Positions 25,293 through 33,930 of a stretch of 64,000 nucleotides of DNA are shown piece by piece. Source of the DNA: JBBDMX01 sp040878035 (lineage in GTDB: Bacteria; Planctomycetota; Phycisphaerae; Phycisphaerales; Phycisphaeraceae); the NCBI GenBank assembly GCA_040878035.1, contig JBBDMX010000078.1, positions 16,206 to 80,205 on the forward strand, in the 5' to 3' direction. Under the pieces are notes generated by a model. It saw only the letters and a list, made by a program, of their open reading frames with translations. It ran no database searches and had not been told where the DNA came from. Within the stretch, counting starts at the first letter, position 1. Each line of letters opens with the position of its first letter. The translations under genes and the position numbers were made by a program.

Positions 25293-25486
25293 TCCCGGTG
25301 GCTTTAGCGGGCCGGCGTAGTCGGCAAGAAGCAGCAAAAAGTTCTGTTGGTCATAAGTTCTGGCGAGGGCCGGCAAGGGACCATCACGGATTACGCAGGC
25401 TTGGCGTCGCGAACTGTTCGCAGTGTCGCGCGGCGGCATCGGCGACGGAACCGGGCGATATCCGTGGTGTCCGGGGTGCATGGGGG

Positions 25487-25514
25487 TTGACTTCTTATCC
25501 GGTGGTGGTATAGT
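25487..25514 (+). promoter_or_regulatory. Strong sigma-70-like promoter upstream of an unassigned region
   Basis: TTGACT (25487-25492), 16-base spacer, TATAGT (25509-25514). It is followed by ACACAGGA-type direct repeats (25522-25547) and an AGGAGAC ribosome-like site before an ATG at 25558. The frame from that ATG runs into low-complexity repeat DNA and does not look like a conserved protein, so what the promoter drives is unclear. The whole 758-base stretch 25293-26050 has no convincing gene. Confidence 0.45.
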
Positions 25515-25659
25515 GACTGTTGAACACAGGAACACAGGAACACAGGAGACAGGAGACATGAAGATCAGCACGACATGCGGCACGCATTTCCTCGGCTATC
25601 CCTCCGCGTCCTGGGCCCCCTCGGCGGTGAATCTGCTCCAGATTCTGGTCCGAATAATC

Positions 25660-25858
25660 ATGTCAGCCCCTGACATTTTCATTAACTTGCTAAATGGCGT
25701 GCAAGCTATGTTCAGGGAACGGATTACACCTGTTGGAGCGGATTGTCCGGAATGTCAGACTGACACGCCACTGACATGGGGACTGACATTCGCTAACCCC
25801 CGGAAGAATAAGGAGAAATCAAAAGATGACACCGGGGGGGAGGGGAGGGGGGCTGACA
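25660..25858. repeat. Cluster of TGTCAG/CTGACA hexamers with inverted pairs
   Basis: ATGTCAG-CCC-CTGACAT is a perfect inverted repeat at 25660-25676. GAATGTCAG (25750-25758) pairs with CTGACATTC (25783-25791), and two further CTGACA copies lie between at 25760 and 25771; another is at 25853. Seven occurrences of the hexamer or its complement fall in 200 bases. This could be a binding-site array, a folded RNA or a recombination end. Confidence 0.5.
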
Positions 25859-25880
25859 TGTATCCAGATATCCGGAATTG

Positions 25881-26041
25881 GCGGGGAAGTGGAGGGCGAA
25901 AGTGGAGAGTGGAGAGGGGAGAGTGGAGAGTGGAGAGTGGAGAGGGGAGGGTGGCAAGCTCTGTCTGCATCCTCCACTCTCCACCTTCCACTCTGCACCG
26001 ACTTCGCCCCCTCCACCCTCCCCTCCGCGCCATTTTCTGGC
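25881..26041. repeat. Long inverted repeat of GTGGAGA words
   Basis: The left arm 25893-25953 is built of GTGGAGA/GGAGAGG words; the right arm 25969-26030 has CTCCACTCTCCAC, CTTCCACTCT and CTCCACCCTC words, complementary with breaks. It lies just after the mobA stop (26051, minus strand), within the gene-free stretch 25293-26050. Confidence 0.75.
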
Positions 26042-26050
26042 GTGGCCGGG

Positions 26051-26716
26051 TCATTTTGCCGGCTGCGGCGGCGCCTGGATGTTTAGGCCCGAGGCGTGGG
26101 CGAGGTCGGCCAGGTCTTCGCGGCGGTTGATGTTCATGAAGCTGTTGCGTTGCGTGGGCCAGGCCAGGGGCAGGCAGGTGACGCCGGCACGATGGGATAG
26201 CTGCTGCGGGCCGGTGATGTTGACTTGGCGAGCCTGGCGCACCAGTGCCAGGGCGCGTCGGCCGCGCCAGACCGAGGGCAAGGGTTCGACGCGCCCGCAG
26301 CGCGGGCCGGTCGTCCATCGACCCATGGCGACGATGTGCTGCGGATGGCCGACCAACGTGGTGAGCATTTGCCGCACGTAGTTAGGGTCGATCAGCGGCA
26401 TGTCCGCGGGAACGACGATCAGCAGCGCATCGGCGGGAACGGCGGCGAGCATGGCGGCGATGCCCGCCAACGGCCCGGCGTGGCGCATCGGGTCGTAGAT
26501 GATGCGATCGAACGCCCCGGCGCCCGCCCCCGCCCCCGGCCCCGGAGGCATCGCCTGCCCGGGCGCGAGATTGAGCCAGCGCTGGCGGGGCGACACCGCC
26601 GACAGGCGATCGGTCAGCCAGGTCAGGATGGGCCTGCCGTTGACCGTCGCCTGGAGCTTGGATGAGCCGAAGCGGCTGCTGCGTCCGCCGGCGAGTATGC
26701 CCAGGATCACGCGCAT
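26051..26716 (-). CDS. mobA: Molybdenum cofactor guanylyltransferase
   Basis: 221 residues from the ATG at 26716. Transfers GMP from GTP to molybdopterin to make the guanine dinucleotide form of the cofactor. The N-terminal nucleotide-binding motif LGILAGGRSSRFGSSKL is typical of MobA and related nucleotidyltransferases, and the metal-binding VVPADMPLIDPNYV near residue 105 follows. The segment GPGAGAGAGAF near 60 is low-complexity and lengthens the protein slightly. It lies 7 bases after the HIT gene on the same strand, so cotranscribed. The region downstream is repeat DNA. Related NTP-transferase enzymes could share this fold, but the LAGGRS..G.K plus context of the DMP motif is best matched by MobA. 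Confidence 0.85.
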   Translation of the reverse strand: MRVILGILAGGRSSRFGSSKLQATVNGRPILTWLTDRLSAVSPRQRWLNLAPGQAMPPGPGAGAGAGAFDRIIYDPMRHAGPLAGIAAMLAAVPADALLIVVPADMPLIDPNYVRQMLTTLVGHPQHIVAMGRWTTGPRCGRVEPLPSVWRGRRALALVRQARQVNITGPQQLSHRAGVTCLPLAWPTQRNSFMNINRREDLADLAHASGLNIQAPPQPAK

Positions 26717-26723
26717 GGCGACA

Positions 26724-27176
26724 TTACGCCTCGAGTTCCGAGTTGCCCAGCCGGGCCACGATACTTTGGCGCAAGCGCGCGGCATCGTCGCCGGCGAGTT
26801 TGCCCGGCTGCCACTTGAAGTCCAGCGCCCGGCCGCCGGCGACGGGAATGATGTGGAAGTGGACGTGCATCACCGCCTGATGCGCTTCGCGGCCGTTGTT
26901 CTGAAGCACGTTCCAGGCCGTGGCGCCCACCGCCTGCACGACGGCCTTGCTCAAGCGCGGCAGCACGGCGGCGCAGGCCGCGGCGACCTCGGCGGGAACC
27001 TGGTCCAGCGTCACGTAGTGGGCCTTGGGAATCACCAGCACGTGCCCGGGGGCGATCGGCCCGATGTCCAGGAACGCCAGCGTGTGGGCATCCTCGTGCA
27101 GCTTGTGACAGGGAATCGCCCCGGCCACGATCTTGCAGAAGATGCAGTCGGAATCGACAGGGTGGGATGCGGGCAT
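26724..27176 (-). CDS. HIT family nucleotide hydrolase (HinT/YcfF-like)
   Basis: 150 residues from the ATG at 27176. DCIFCKIVAGAIPCHKLHED at residues 9-28 is the standard HIT opening, and the catalytic triad motif HVHFHIIP near 108 has the H-phi-H-phi-H pattern, its middle histidine being the nucleophile. HIT enzymes hydrolyse nucleoside phosphoramidates and similar adducts. The length, about 110-150 residues, is usual. The upstream in-frame sequence is non-coding tRNA-region antisense, so this start is well supported. It forms a two-gene unit with mobA. Confidence 0.92.
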   Translation of the reverse strand: MPASHPVDSDCIFCKIVAGAIPCHKLHEDAHTLAFLDIGPIAPGHVLVIPKAHYVTLDQVPAEVAAACAAVLPRLSKAVVQAVGATAWNVLQNNGREAHQAVMHVHFHIIPVAGGRALDFKWQPGKLAGDDAARLRQSIVARLGNSELEA

Positions 27177-27361
27177 GGGATGCTCCAGATGGTCGCAGGC
27201 GAATACGCCACCAAGTCGATAGTACGCGCTTGGCTCTGGAGCGCCAACCGGAGAGGAAATTCGGGGCTTGGAACCATCGGGCTGGGGATCTGGGCTTTCC
27301 CATCCGTCGATGAGCATTCGACATTGCGCCGATGCCGAATATACTGTCACGCTTGCCCCAC

Positions 27362-27447
27362 GCCCGGGTGGCGGAATTGGCAGACGCACCAGCTTGAGGT
27401 GCTGGCGGGAGTAAAATCCCTTGGAGGTTCGAATCCTCTCCCGGGCA
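27362..27447 (+). tRNA. tRNA-Leu (anticodon GAG)
   Basis: 86 bases. The acceptor arms GCCCGGG (27362-27368) and CCCGGGC (27440-27446) pair fully, with discriminator A at 27447. The anticodon stem-loop CCAGC-TTGAGGT-GCTGG gives GAG; a long variable arm and GGTTCGAATCC T-arm are present, as in class II tRNAs. CCA is not encoded. Confidence 0.97.
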
Positions 27448-27454
27448 CTAAGAT

Positions 27455-27483
27455 AACCCCGCATCACGCGGGGTTTCTTTTTG
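27455..27483 (+). terminator. Rho-independent terminator after tRNA-Leu
   Basis: AACCCCGC (27455-27462), loop ATCAC, GCGGGGTT (27468-27475), then TTCTTTTT. It lies 8 bases after the tRNA and is a typical GC hairpin plus T-run. Confidence 0.9.
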
Positions 27484-27623
27484 TGCCGACTTTGGCGGGC
27501 TGTCGCTCATGGGAGCTTGGAAAATCGGTGCTTCACTCATCAGCCGAGTCTGGCGTGCCGCTGGTGAAGCTGTCGTCAGTTGTAATGACCACGCCGTCAC
27601 GACTAAGCGCCGGAGCGTACAGT

Positions 27624-28049
27624 ATGGCCATGATTCGCGTGACGCCGACGATCAGTCTGAATGATGACGAAGTGCGGATCGACTTCGTGCGCAGCAGTGG
27701 GCCCGGCGGGCAGAACGTGAACAAGCTGTCCACCGCGGCCCAGCTTCGCTTTGACGTTGTGCAATCGCCGTCCCTGTCAGCGTCGGTCAAGCGCCGCCTC
27801 ATCGCCCTGGCGGGCAGCCGGATGACGCAGGCCGGCGAGCTGGTGATCGACGCCCGCCGCAGCCGCTCGCAGACCGCCAATCGTGATGATGCCATCGCGC
27901 GACTGGTGGAATTGATCGCCCGCGCCGCGGTGCCGCCCAAGCCGCGCCGCAAGACCAAGCCCACCCGCGGCTCGCGCCTGCGCCGCCTGGAAAGCAAGAA
28001 GCAGCGCGGCCAGGCCAAGGAGCAGCGCAGGCGCGTCGAACCGGGGTAA
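27624..28049 (+). CDS. arfB: Peptidyl-tRNA hydrolase ArfB (ribosome rescue)
   Basis: 141 residues; ATG at 27624, with a second ATG two codons later. A codon-independent release factor that frees ribosomes stalled on truncated mRNA. It has the GGQ catalytic motif in SSGPGGQNVNK near residue 25, but none of the stop-codon-reading domain of RF1/RF2, and a basic C-terminal tail (PPKPRRKTKPTRGSRLRR) that in ArfB enters the empty mRNA channel. Size matches the family. It is the second GGQ protein in the window, with prfA at the left edge. Confidence 0.93.
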   Translation: MAMIRVTPTISLNDDEVRIDFVRSSGPGGQNVNKLSTAAQLRFDVVQSPSLSASVKRRLIALAGSRMTQAGELVIDARRSRSQTANRDDAIARLVELIARAAVPPKPRRKTKPTRGSRLRRLESKKQRGQAKEQRRRVEPG

Positions 28050-28127
28050 GCATGGAACGCCGCGCGTCACCGTTAAGCTAAACGGTTGCCCACGTCTCCT
28101 GCCGCCTGCCTCTTTCGGCCCTTCCAA

Positions 28128-28201
28128 TGCGCCCGGCAGGATTCGAACCTGCGACCTGCGGTTTAGGAAACCGCCGCTCTATCCTACTGAGCTACGGGCG
28201 C
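28128..28201 (-). tRNA. tRNA-Arg (anticodon CCU)
   Basis: 74 bases on the minus strand. Acceptor GCGCCCG (28201-28195) pairs with CGGGCGC (28135-28129), discriminator A at 28128. Anticodon stem-loop GCGGT-TTCCTAA-ACCGC gives CCU; the T-loop GGTTCGAATCC is standard. A degenerate integrase starts about 155 bases away on the 5' side of this tRNA. Confidence 0.96.
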
Positions 28202-28356
28202 AAATACCTTAAAACAAGGCAAAGTCATGCATACGACGTTTTCCACAATTTCGCCATTGACACTTATTTTGACACTTGAAAGCCTGTATGCGCCTACTCG
28301 CTGACCGGTCTGCAACCGGCTCGACACCTGATCTGACACCTGCAAAGGATCGCATC

Positions 28357-29150
28357 ATGGCACCCACCAAGGTAGCCCGCCCGACCAAGCGCGGCAACCG
28401 GCGCAAGACAAAGCACACCCACCTGCTGCCGTACCCTGACTTCCCGCTGTCGCCCCATGTTCCGACGGGGCGATGGTACAAGGTCATCAAGGGAAGGCGC
28501 GTCTACTTCGGCAAGTTGGCCGACTGGCAGTCGGCAATAGACACCTATCAGCAACAGCGTGAAGACCTGTACGCGGGCCGCACACGCCGCAGCATCGATG
28601 CCCAAGGCATCCGGCTGGGCGTGCTGTGCAATCGCTTCCTGACCGCCAAGCAAGCCGCCGTCGATGCCCACGAGCTTAACCAGCGGACCTACGCCGATTA
28701 TCGAACCACCACGGACCGGCTCGTGGGCACGTTCGGCGCTCACCGGCTAGTGGCTGATCTTCGCGCGGATGACTTTGTCGCCCCACGCGCCAAGCTGGCC
28801 GACCGCTACGGCCCGACGCGCCTGTCTAATGAAATCCAAAGGGCACGCTGCGTGTTCAAGTTCGCATGGGGTAACGACCTGATCGAAAAGCGATCAAGTT
28901 CGACAGTATGTTCAAGCGACCGGCGAGGCGTGTGCTGCGGCTGGCCCGCCAAGCCAAGCCTCCGCGGATGTTTACCGCCGCGGAAATCCGCCGCCTGATC
29001 GACGTGGCCGACGGGCAGCTTGGGGCAATGATCCTACAGGGCATCAATTGCGGACTAGGCGCGAAAGACTGCGCCCTACTAGACACCCGGCACATCGACC
29101 TTGACGCTGCGATGCTGGACTTCGCCCGCAACAAGACCGCCATAGAGCGC
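28357..29150 (+). pseudogene. Decayed tyrosine recombinase (phage-type integrase)
   Basis: Residues from the ATG at 28357 encode an N-terminal basic region and the core-binding domain (RLGVLCNRFLTAKQAAVDAH, YADYRTTTDRLVGTFGAHRL, LSNEIQRARCVFKFAWGNDL). At about 28886-28892 the frame shifts by one base: the reading continues in the next frame as MFKRPARRVLRLARQAKPPR, then FTAAEIRRLIDVADGQLGAM and GINCGLGAKDCALLDTRHID. The sequence stops matching at about 29150, before the C-terminal part with the catalytic His and Tyr, so it is both frameshifted and truncated. The GINCG.G..DC pattern is that of the integrase family I associate with planctomycetes. It marks the remains of an integrated element. 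Confidence 0.85.
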
Positions 29151-29390
29151 CGTTGCCAGCAGCTCATTGGATATCTCCGGCCGCTCAACCCGCTTGAGCA
29201 CGTGCCATCGCCCGTCACAGTGGATGCGATAGATCGTGTTCACCCGCCGACGACCGATGACCTCGACGGACGTGATTGCCTCCGATGTCAGCTCCAGCTG
29301 CGCGAGTTCAACGGCAGTCAGGAGTTCGCAGGGCGAGTCGTTGTGCATCGTGTACTTGCTCGACTGGAAGCTCGCCACCTTACCCGGCAT
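29079..29390 (-). CDS. Hypothetical protein whose 3' end runs into the integrase remnant
   Basis: 103 residues. The first 75 or so (MHNDSPCELLTAVELAQLEL, IGRRRVNTIYRIHCDGRWHV) have an ordinary composition for a small soluble protein, and the start lies just after the DinB gene stop. The last about 25 residues are antisense to the integrase remnant and look random, so the original stop was probably lost when the element inserted or was deleted. It may be a truncated gene rather than a functional one. No family recognised. Confidence 0.45.
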   Translation of the reverse strand: MPGKVASFQSSKYTMHNDSPCELLTAVELAQLELTSEAITSVEVIGRRRVNTIYRIHCDGRWHVLKRVERPEISNELLATALYGGLVAGEVQHRSVKVDVPGV

Positions 29391-29841
29391 CGCCGGGCCC
29401 GCCGCTGTGCCGGAACATCGTTCGCCGCGTGCGGATCTGGCCGGCGTGATAGAGGTCGTGCATCAACATGATCCAGAAGAAGTACGCCGCCAATTCGCCG
29501 TGGAACTTCGTCGGGATCGGCTGGGCGAGCTTCTCTTCCGGGCACGACTCCAGGCACTGCACCAGCACGCGCTGTGACTCTTCAAGGAGCGTCATCGCCT
29601 GCTCCAGGTTGCTGGCCCGCTCATCGATCGCGAGCATCGGCGTGCCGAACCCTTGCTCGCAATACCACGACTTGCACCACGCCACGTGCCGCACGATCTG
29701 CTCGGCCGTCCGCACCTTTTCATCCGGCCGCCACGAAGCCTCCGTCGCCGTGATCTTCCAAAGCGATGCCTTGAGCGACATCTCATCGTTGTCGCCGAAG
29801 GCCTCTGCGGTCTGCTTGAGCAGGAGTTGCTTGGCGGTCAT
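29380..29841 (-). CDS. DinB-like four-helix metalloprotein
   Basis: 153 residues from the ATG at 29841, preceded by AGGAGG; a start at 29865 is possible. The fold is a four-helix bundle of the DinB/YfiT family, in which three histidines bind a metal. Visible metal ligands are the His in AEQIVRHVAWCKSW near residue 50 and the conserved HDLYHAGQIRTRR near residue 130. Family members act as thiol-dependent transferases or are of unknown role. The gene is divergent from hisG (29941). A short hypothetical gene overlaps its stop by 11 bases. Confidence 0.85.
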   Translation of the reverse strand: MTAKQLLLKQTAEAFGDNDEMSLKASLWKITATEASWRPDEKVRTAEQIVRHVAWCKSWYCEQGFGTPMLAIDERASNLEQAMTLLEESQRVLVQCLESCPEEKLAQPIPTKFHGELAAYFFWIMLMHDLYHAGQIRTRRTMFRHSGGPGDAG

Positions 29842-29940
29842 CAGGAGGTACCTCCTTCGCGCCATCCTAAACGGACGAAATTATCCGATCAAGTTCCCGC
29901 TGATCCAATTGCGCGCGTGGGTGTTACACTACTCGTCACC

Positions 29941-30852
29941 ATGCCAATCTCCTCATCCGACCCGCCCGCCGATCCCGCCGCTACGACGTTGCGCATCGGC
30001 ATCCCCAAGGGAAGCCTTCAGAACTCGACGGTGGACCTGTTCATCCGCGCCGGCTACGACCTTCAGGTCACCGATCGTTCCTACTTTCCCACCATTGACG
30101 ATGCGACCTTCCAGCCCATTATGTTCCGTTCGCAGGAAATGAGCCGGTATGTTGAGGACGGCGTCGTGGACGTGGGCATCTGCGGCCACGACTGGGTCAT
30201 CGAAAACGGCTCGGATGTACACGAAGTCTGCGAGCTCCAATATTCCAAGGCCACGCGCAATCCGGCACGCTGGGTGCTGGCGGTGCCCGATGAATCCCGC
30301 GTGCACAAGCCCGAGGACCTGGTCGGCGGCATCATCGCCACCGAACTCGTCGGCACCACGCGGCGCTATTTCCAGACCCGCGGCATCGCCGTCAAGAAGG
30401 TTGAGTTCAGTTGGGGCGCCACCGAGGTCAAGGCCCGACTCATCGACGCCATCGTGGATATCACCGAGACCGGTTCGTCGCTCAAGGCCAACAAGCTGCG
30501 CGTGATCGACACCATCCTTACCTCCACGACGCGCATGATCGCCAATCGCCTGGCATGGGCGGACGAAGCTCGCCGGCGTAAGATTGAGGACCTGGCGCTG
30601 CTGCTCAGGGGCGCCATTGCCGCGCGCGAGAAGGTGGGCTTGAAAATGAACGTGCCCAGGGCCAAGCTCGAGGAAATCCTGGCGGTACTGCCGGCGGAAA
30701 AGTCGCCGACGGTCAACCCGCTGGCGGATCCGCAGTGGGTCGCCATCGAGGTCATCGTCGAGGACCGCGTGGAGCGCGAGCTGGTGCCGCGCCTGGTCCG
30801 GGCCGGCGCTACGGGCATCATCAGCTATGCTTTGAATAAGGTCGTGCCGTAA
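29941..30852 (+). CDS. hisG: ATP phosphoribosyltransferase (long form)
   Basis: 303 residues. Catalyses the first step of histidine synthesis, joining ATP and PRPP. After the short leader, RIGIPKGSLQNSTVDLF is the catalytic-domain opening; the specific DVGICGHDWVIENG (near 80) and DAIVDITETGSSLKANKLRV (near 178) are HisG signatures, the latter being the PRPP-binding part. The C-terminal domain (residues about 230-300, WVAIEVIVEDRVERELVPRL, then GATGIISYALNKV) is the regulatory ACT/PII-like domain of the long, HisZ-independent form. It is therefore likely to be feedback-inhibited by histidine. hisC-hisB are about 8 kb upstream, so the pathway genes are split. Confidence 0.97.
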   Translation: MPISSSDPPADPAATTLRIGIPKGSLQNSTVDLFIRAGYDLQVTDRSYFPTIDDATFQPIMFRSQEMSRYVEDGVVDVGICGHDWVIENGSDVHEVCELQYSKATRNPARWVLAVPDESRVHKPEDLVGGIIATELVGTTRRYFQTRGIAVKKVEFSWGATEVKARLIDAIVDITETGSSLKANKLRVIDTILTSTTRMIANRLAWADEARRRKIEDLALLLRGAIAAREKVGLKMNVPRAKLEEILAVLPAEKSPTVNPLADPQWVAIEVIVEDRVERELVPRLVRAGATGIISYALNKVVP

Positions 30853-30895
30853 GCGAGCCGGACCGTACGGGCGGGTGCTGCGAGTCAACCAATCA

Positions 30896-33800
30896 ATGAG
30901 GGCGAGTCAATCATCATGGCGTTGGCTGGTCATCGGTGCCATGGCGGCGGCGTTGACCGCATGCCAGTCGGCGCCGAAGGATGATCCCTCGTCGCGTGGT
31001 CCGACCCTGTCGGTCGATCCTGCGCAGGTGCAGCCGCCGCCGGGGGTGGCCGCCGAATTTATCGAGCCGCGCACCGACGATGACTGGCGCCGCGCCCAGT
31101 TGCCGCTGGAGGAAATCCTGGCGGGCCTGCCGCGCCCGGCCTACCTGCCCGCCGCAACGACGCCCGCGCTGACGACCCAGCCGGCCACCGCGCCCGCAAC
31201 ATCGCCGTCATCACCTTCGTCAGCACCGCCGGCTGATCCGGGCCTCGACGACATCCCCCTGGCGGCGCAGCACGCCTACGTCGCTGGACGCCAGGCCTGG
31301 CGCGACCGCCAGAACCTCGAAGCCATCCGCCAGCTCAATATCGCCCTGGCACAGGCGCCCAATTCACCGCAAATTCTCCGCTTGCTCGGCGACATCTACA
31401 TCGCCTCGGGCAACCGCGTTCGCGGCGCGCTCTACCTCCAGCAGGCGCTGGCGCAGAACCCGGACGATATCGACAGCCTGGCCATGCTGGGCCGCGGCGA
31501 ATTCGAGCAAGGCGATCTGGACAAGGCGATCGTGGTTTTCGCCGATGCACTGTCGCGCGCCGGCGCCGATGCAGATGCCGCTTTGACGATGGTGATGCGG
31601 CACTATCTGGCCAGCGCGTTGGAAGGCCGTGACTATGATGCCGCCGCCGTCGCGCAGTACGAAAGCTACTTGCCGGAGCTGGGCTCTTTCGGCCACCGGA
31701 CGCGATACATCCGCGAACTCGTTCTGATCCACCGGCAGCAGTCGCAGACGTGGCAGAGCGTCGGCGATGCGCACAACCGCCTGGGCCAAGCGGCCCTGGC
31801 CCTGCTGGCGTACCGGCAATCGCTGGCCACGGCGCAGGAACGCGACACCCGCGACGATCTGTCGCCCCGCCTGGTCTACACGCTGCTCAAACTCGACCGC
31901 TATGACATGGCGCGCGAGATCGTGATCCAGGATGTGCGACAGAATGTAGCTTCCGCGGCGAGTCTGAAACTGGTGGACTACCTGGCGAAGCTGGGCGCGG
32001 CGCGGCAACTGGCGGGCCAGCTCCAACCGATCTACCACGAAGTCGGCGAGCCGGCGGACTTGGTGATCCGGATCGCCGGCTTGTCCGATCCCGCCGCCGC
32101 GCTCGAGCAATTGCATGCCCATCTGCGCAAGCATCCCGCCGATCGCGCGGTGTTCGAGCACCTGGTCAAGCAGGCCTTTGCCGGGACGCTCGGTCAAGCG
32201 GCCCAGAGCATTCGTGTCGCGGTGGAGCTGATCAAAGCAGTGCCCGCAGCCACCGACGATTATGCCGCCATCCTCATCGCAAGCGCGCCGGGCCCCGATG
32301 CGGTTCTCACGACGATCGGGCATCTTGGCAAGCAGGAGCAAGCCGCCGGGCAGGTACTGTATCTCAAGGGGCGCACGTGGGCAGCAGCGGGGCGTTTTGA
32401 CGAGGCGGCGCAGGCCTATGCCGCGGCGATTCACGCCGACCCCTTGCTCGACGCCGCCCGGCTGGCGATGGCGCGGCACTTGCTCGACACCCGGCAGTAC
32501 GATCAGGCTGTCCATGTCCTACAACCGCTGGACGATGGTGACAAGGCCGTCGCCATGCGCATCGAACTGCTGCGCGCCAGGGGCCACGGCGACCAGGCCC
32601 TGGCGCTGCTGGATCAGCAGTTGACTCGGCAGCCCGGCAATGTGGAACTCCTGCGTCTCAAGGCCGAGTTGCTTCTGGCCACGGGTCAGCCCGGTGATGC
32701 CGCCGAGGCCGAGCGACTCTTGCGCGAGGCCGTGACGGCCCAGCCCCACAGCGAGCCGCTGTACGAAATCCTCTTTGCCATCTATCACAACGCGGCCACA
32801 CCCGAGAGCGAACGGCGACGCCTGACGCTGTTGCGGCAGGCGATGCAGTCGATCCCCGGCGCCCGCATCACCCGACTCCAATTGGCGCAGGAACGCATTC
32901 GCGGCGGCGAGTTGCCCCAGGCGCAACACGACCTCCAGGCACTCCTCAAGGAAAACCCCGGCGATATCGATGCCCTGGGCCTCATGCTGGTGGCGCTGAT
33001 CCACGACAACAAGGCCGACGAGGCGCGGGTCATGCTCGAAGCCGCGCTGGAGACGGCGACCGTGGATCGCCAACTGCTGGCGGTGGCGCAGGCGTTCTAT
33101 CGTTCGATCGGCGATATGCCGGCGTTCTATCGCGTCACCGAGCGGCTGGCGATGACCGAGCCGCCCGGGCCGCGCCGCGCCATGACGCTGGCGGCGGTGT
33201 ATCTGGAGACCAAGCAGCCCGACAAGGCGCTGGCGCAGCTTGTGCCCCTGGTGGGGACCGACCTTGCGGAGCCCGCGCAGGTGATGGGAATGCTCGGCCG
33301 GGCACTGATCGCCACCGGGAAGGTTGCGGAGCTTGACCGCCATTTTGAGGCCGCGGTGCAGCGCTACCAGGATCATGGTGCGGCCCTCTATTACGAATGG
33401 GCCATGGCCTACAGCCAGCTGGATCAAACCCAACGTGCCGAGGCCCTGCTGGAGCAGGCGCTCCTGAAAGACGCCAATCACCCGCAGGCCAACAATGCTT
33501 TGGCGTACACCTGGGCCGACCGGGGGCTGAACCTGGACGAGGCCCAGAAAAAGGCGCAGATCGCCTTGGCGGCTGAACCCAGGAACCCGGCGTACCTGGA
33601 TACCATGGGTTGGATCGACTACAAGCGCGGCCGATGGGACGGGGCGGTGGGGCAGTTGGCGCTGGCGCGGCTACAACCCGGCGGCGACCACCCGGTCATC
33701 CTGGCGCACCTGGGCGATGCCCTCTACCGCCTGGGTCGGCACGACGAAGCACTCCAATATTGGCGGGTCGCCAACGAGTTTGCCGGCGACGAGCAGGCCG

Positions 33801-33919
33801 CGAACGACCCCGAAGTGGCCCATCTACGTCCGGGGCTCAAGGCGCGGATCGAGGCAGTGAACAAGGGTCAAGAGCCGCCCCTGGCGCCCGCCGCGCCAAC
33901 GTCGGCGGCCCAACCGTAG
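30896..33919 (+). CDS. Large TPR-repeat lipoprotein
   Basis: 1007 residues from the ATG at 30896; a GTG at 30875 is an alternative. The signal peptide ends in the lipobox ALTAC near residue 23, so the protein is probably a lipoprotein. A Pro/Thr/Ser-rich linker (about 95-120) precedes a long series of TPR helices, for example NLEAIRQLNIALAQAPNSPQ, QALAQNPDDIDSLAMLGRGE, AQAYAAAIHADPLLDAARLA and LLEQALLKDANHPQANNALA. The repeat region covers most of residues 120-990. It ends in a PLAPAAPTSAAQP tail. TPR solenoids mediate assembly of envelope complexes; the partner is not known. It starts 43 bases after hisG. Confidence 0.88.
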   Translation: MRASQSSWRWLVIGAMAAALTACQSAPKDDPSSRGPTLSVDPAQVQPPPGVAAEFIEPRTDDDWRRAQLPLEEILAGLPRPAYLPAATTPALTTQPATAPATSPSSPSSAPPADPGLDDIPLAAQHAYVAGRQAWRDRQNLEAIRQLNIALAQAPNSPQILRLLGDIYIASGNRVRGALYLQQALAQNPDDIDSLAMLGRGEFEQGDLDKAIVVFADALSRAGADADAALTMVMRHYLASALEGRDYDAAAVAQYESYLPELGSFGHRTRYIRELVLIHRQQSQTWQSVGDAHNRLGQAALALLAYRQSLATAQERDTRDDLSPRLVYTLLKLDRYDMAREIVIQDVRQNVASAASLKLVDYLAKLGAARQLAGQLQPIYHEVGEPADLVIRIAGLSDPAAALEQLHAHLRKHPADRAVFEHLVKQAFAGTLGQAAQSIRVAVELIKAVPAATDDYAAILIASAPGPDAVLTTIGHLGKQEQAAGQVLYLKGRTWAAAGRFDEAAQAYAAAIHADPLLDAARLAMARHLLDTRQYDQAVHVLQPLDDGDKAVAMRIELLRARGHGDQALALLDQQLTRQPGNVELLRLKAELLLATGQPGDAAEAERLLREAVTAQPHSEPLYEILFAIYHNAATPESERRRLTLLRQAMQSIPGARITRLQLAQERIRGGELPQAQHDLQALLKENPGDIDALGLMLVALIHDNKADEARVMLEAALETATVDRQLLAVAQAFYRSIGDMPAFYRVTERLAMTEPPGPRRAMTLAAVYLETKQPDKALAQLVPLVGTDLAEPAQVMGMLGRALIATGKVAELDRHFEAAVQRYQDHGAALYYEWAMAYSQLDQTQRAEALLEQALLKDANHPQANNALAYTWADRGLNLDEAQKKAQIALAAEPRNPAYLDTMGWIDYKRGRWDGAVGQLALARLQPGGDHPVILAHLGDALYRLGRHDEALQYWRVANEFAGDEQAANDPEVAHLRPGLKARIEAVNKGQEPPLAPAAPTSAAQP

Positions 33920-33930
33920 ATTGTCGACCT

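Noticed and set aside
25423..26130. Plus-strand open frame through the repeat region
   Set aside because: The second half is the GTGGAGA hairpin and antisense of mobA, and the first half has no conserved feature. Only the promoter is worth keeping.
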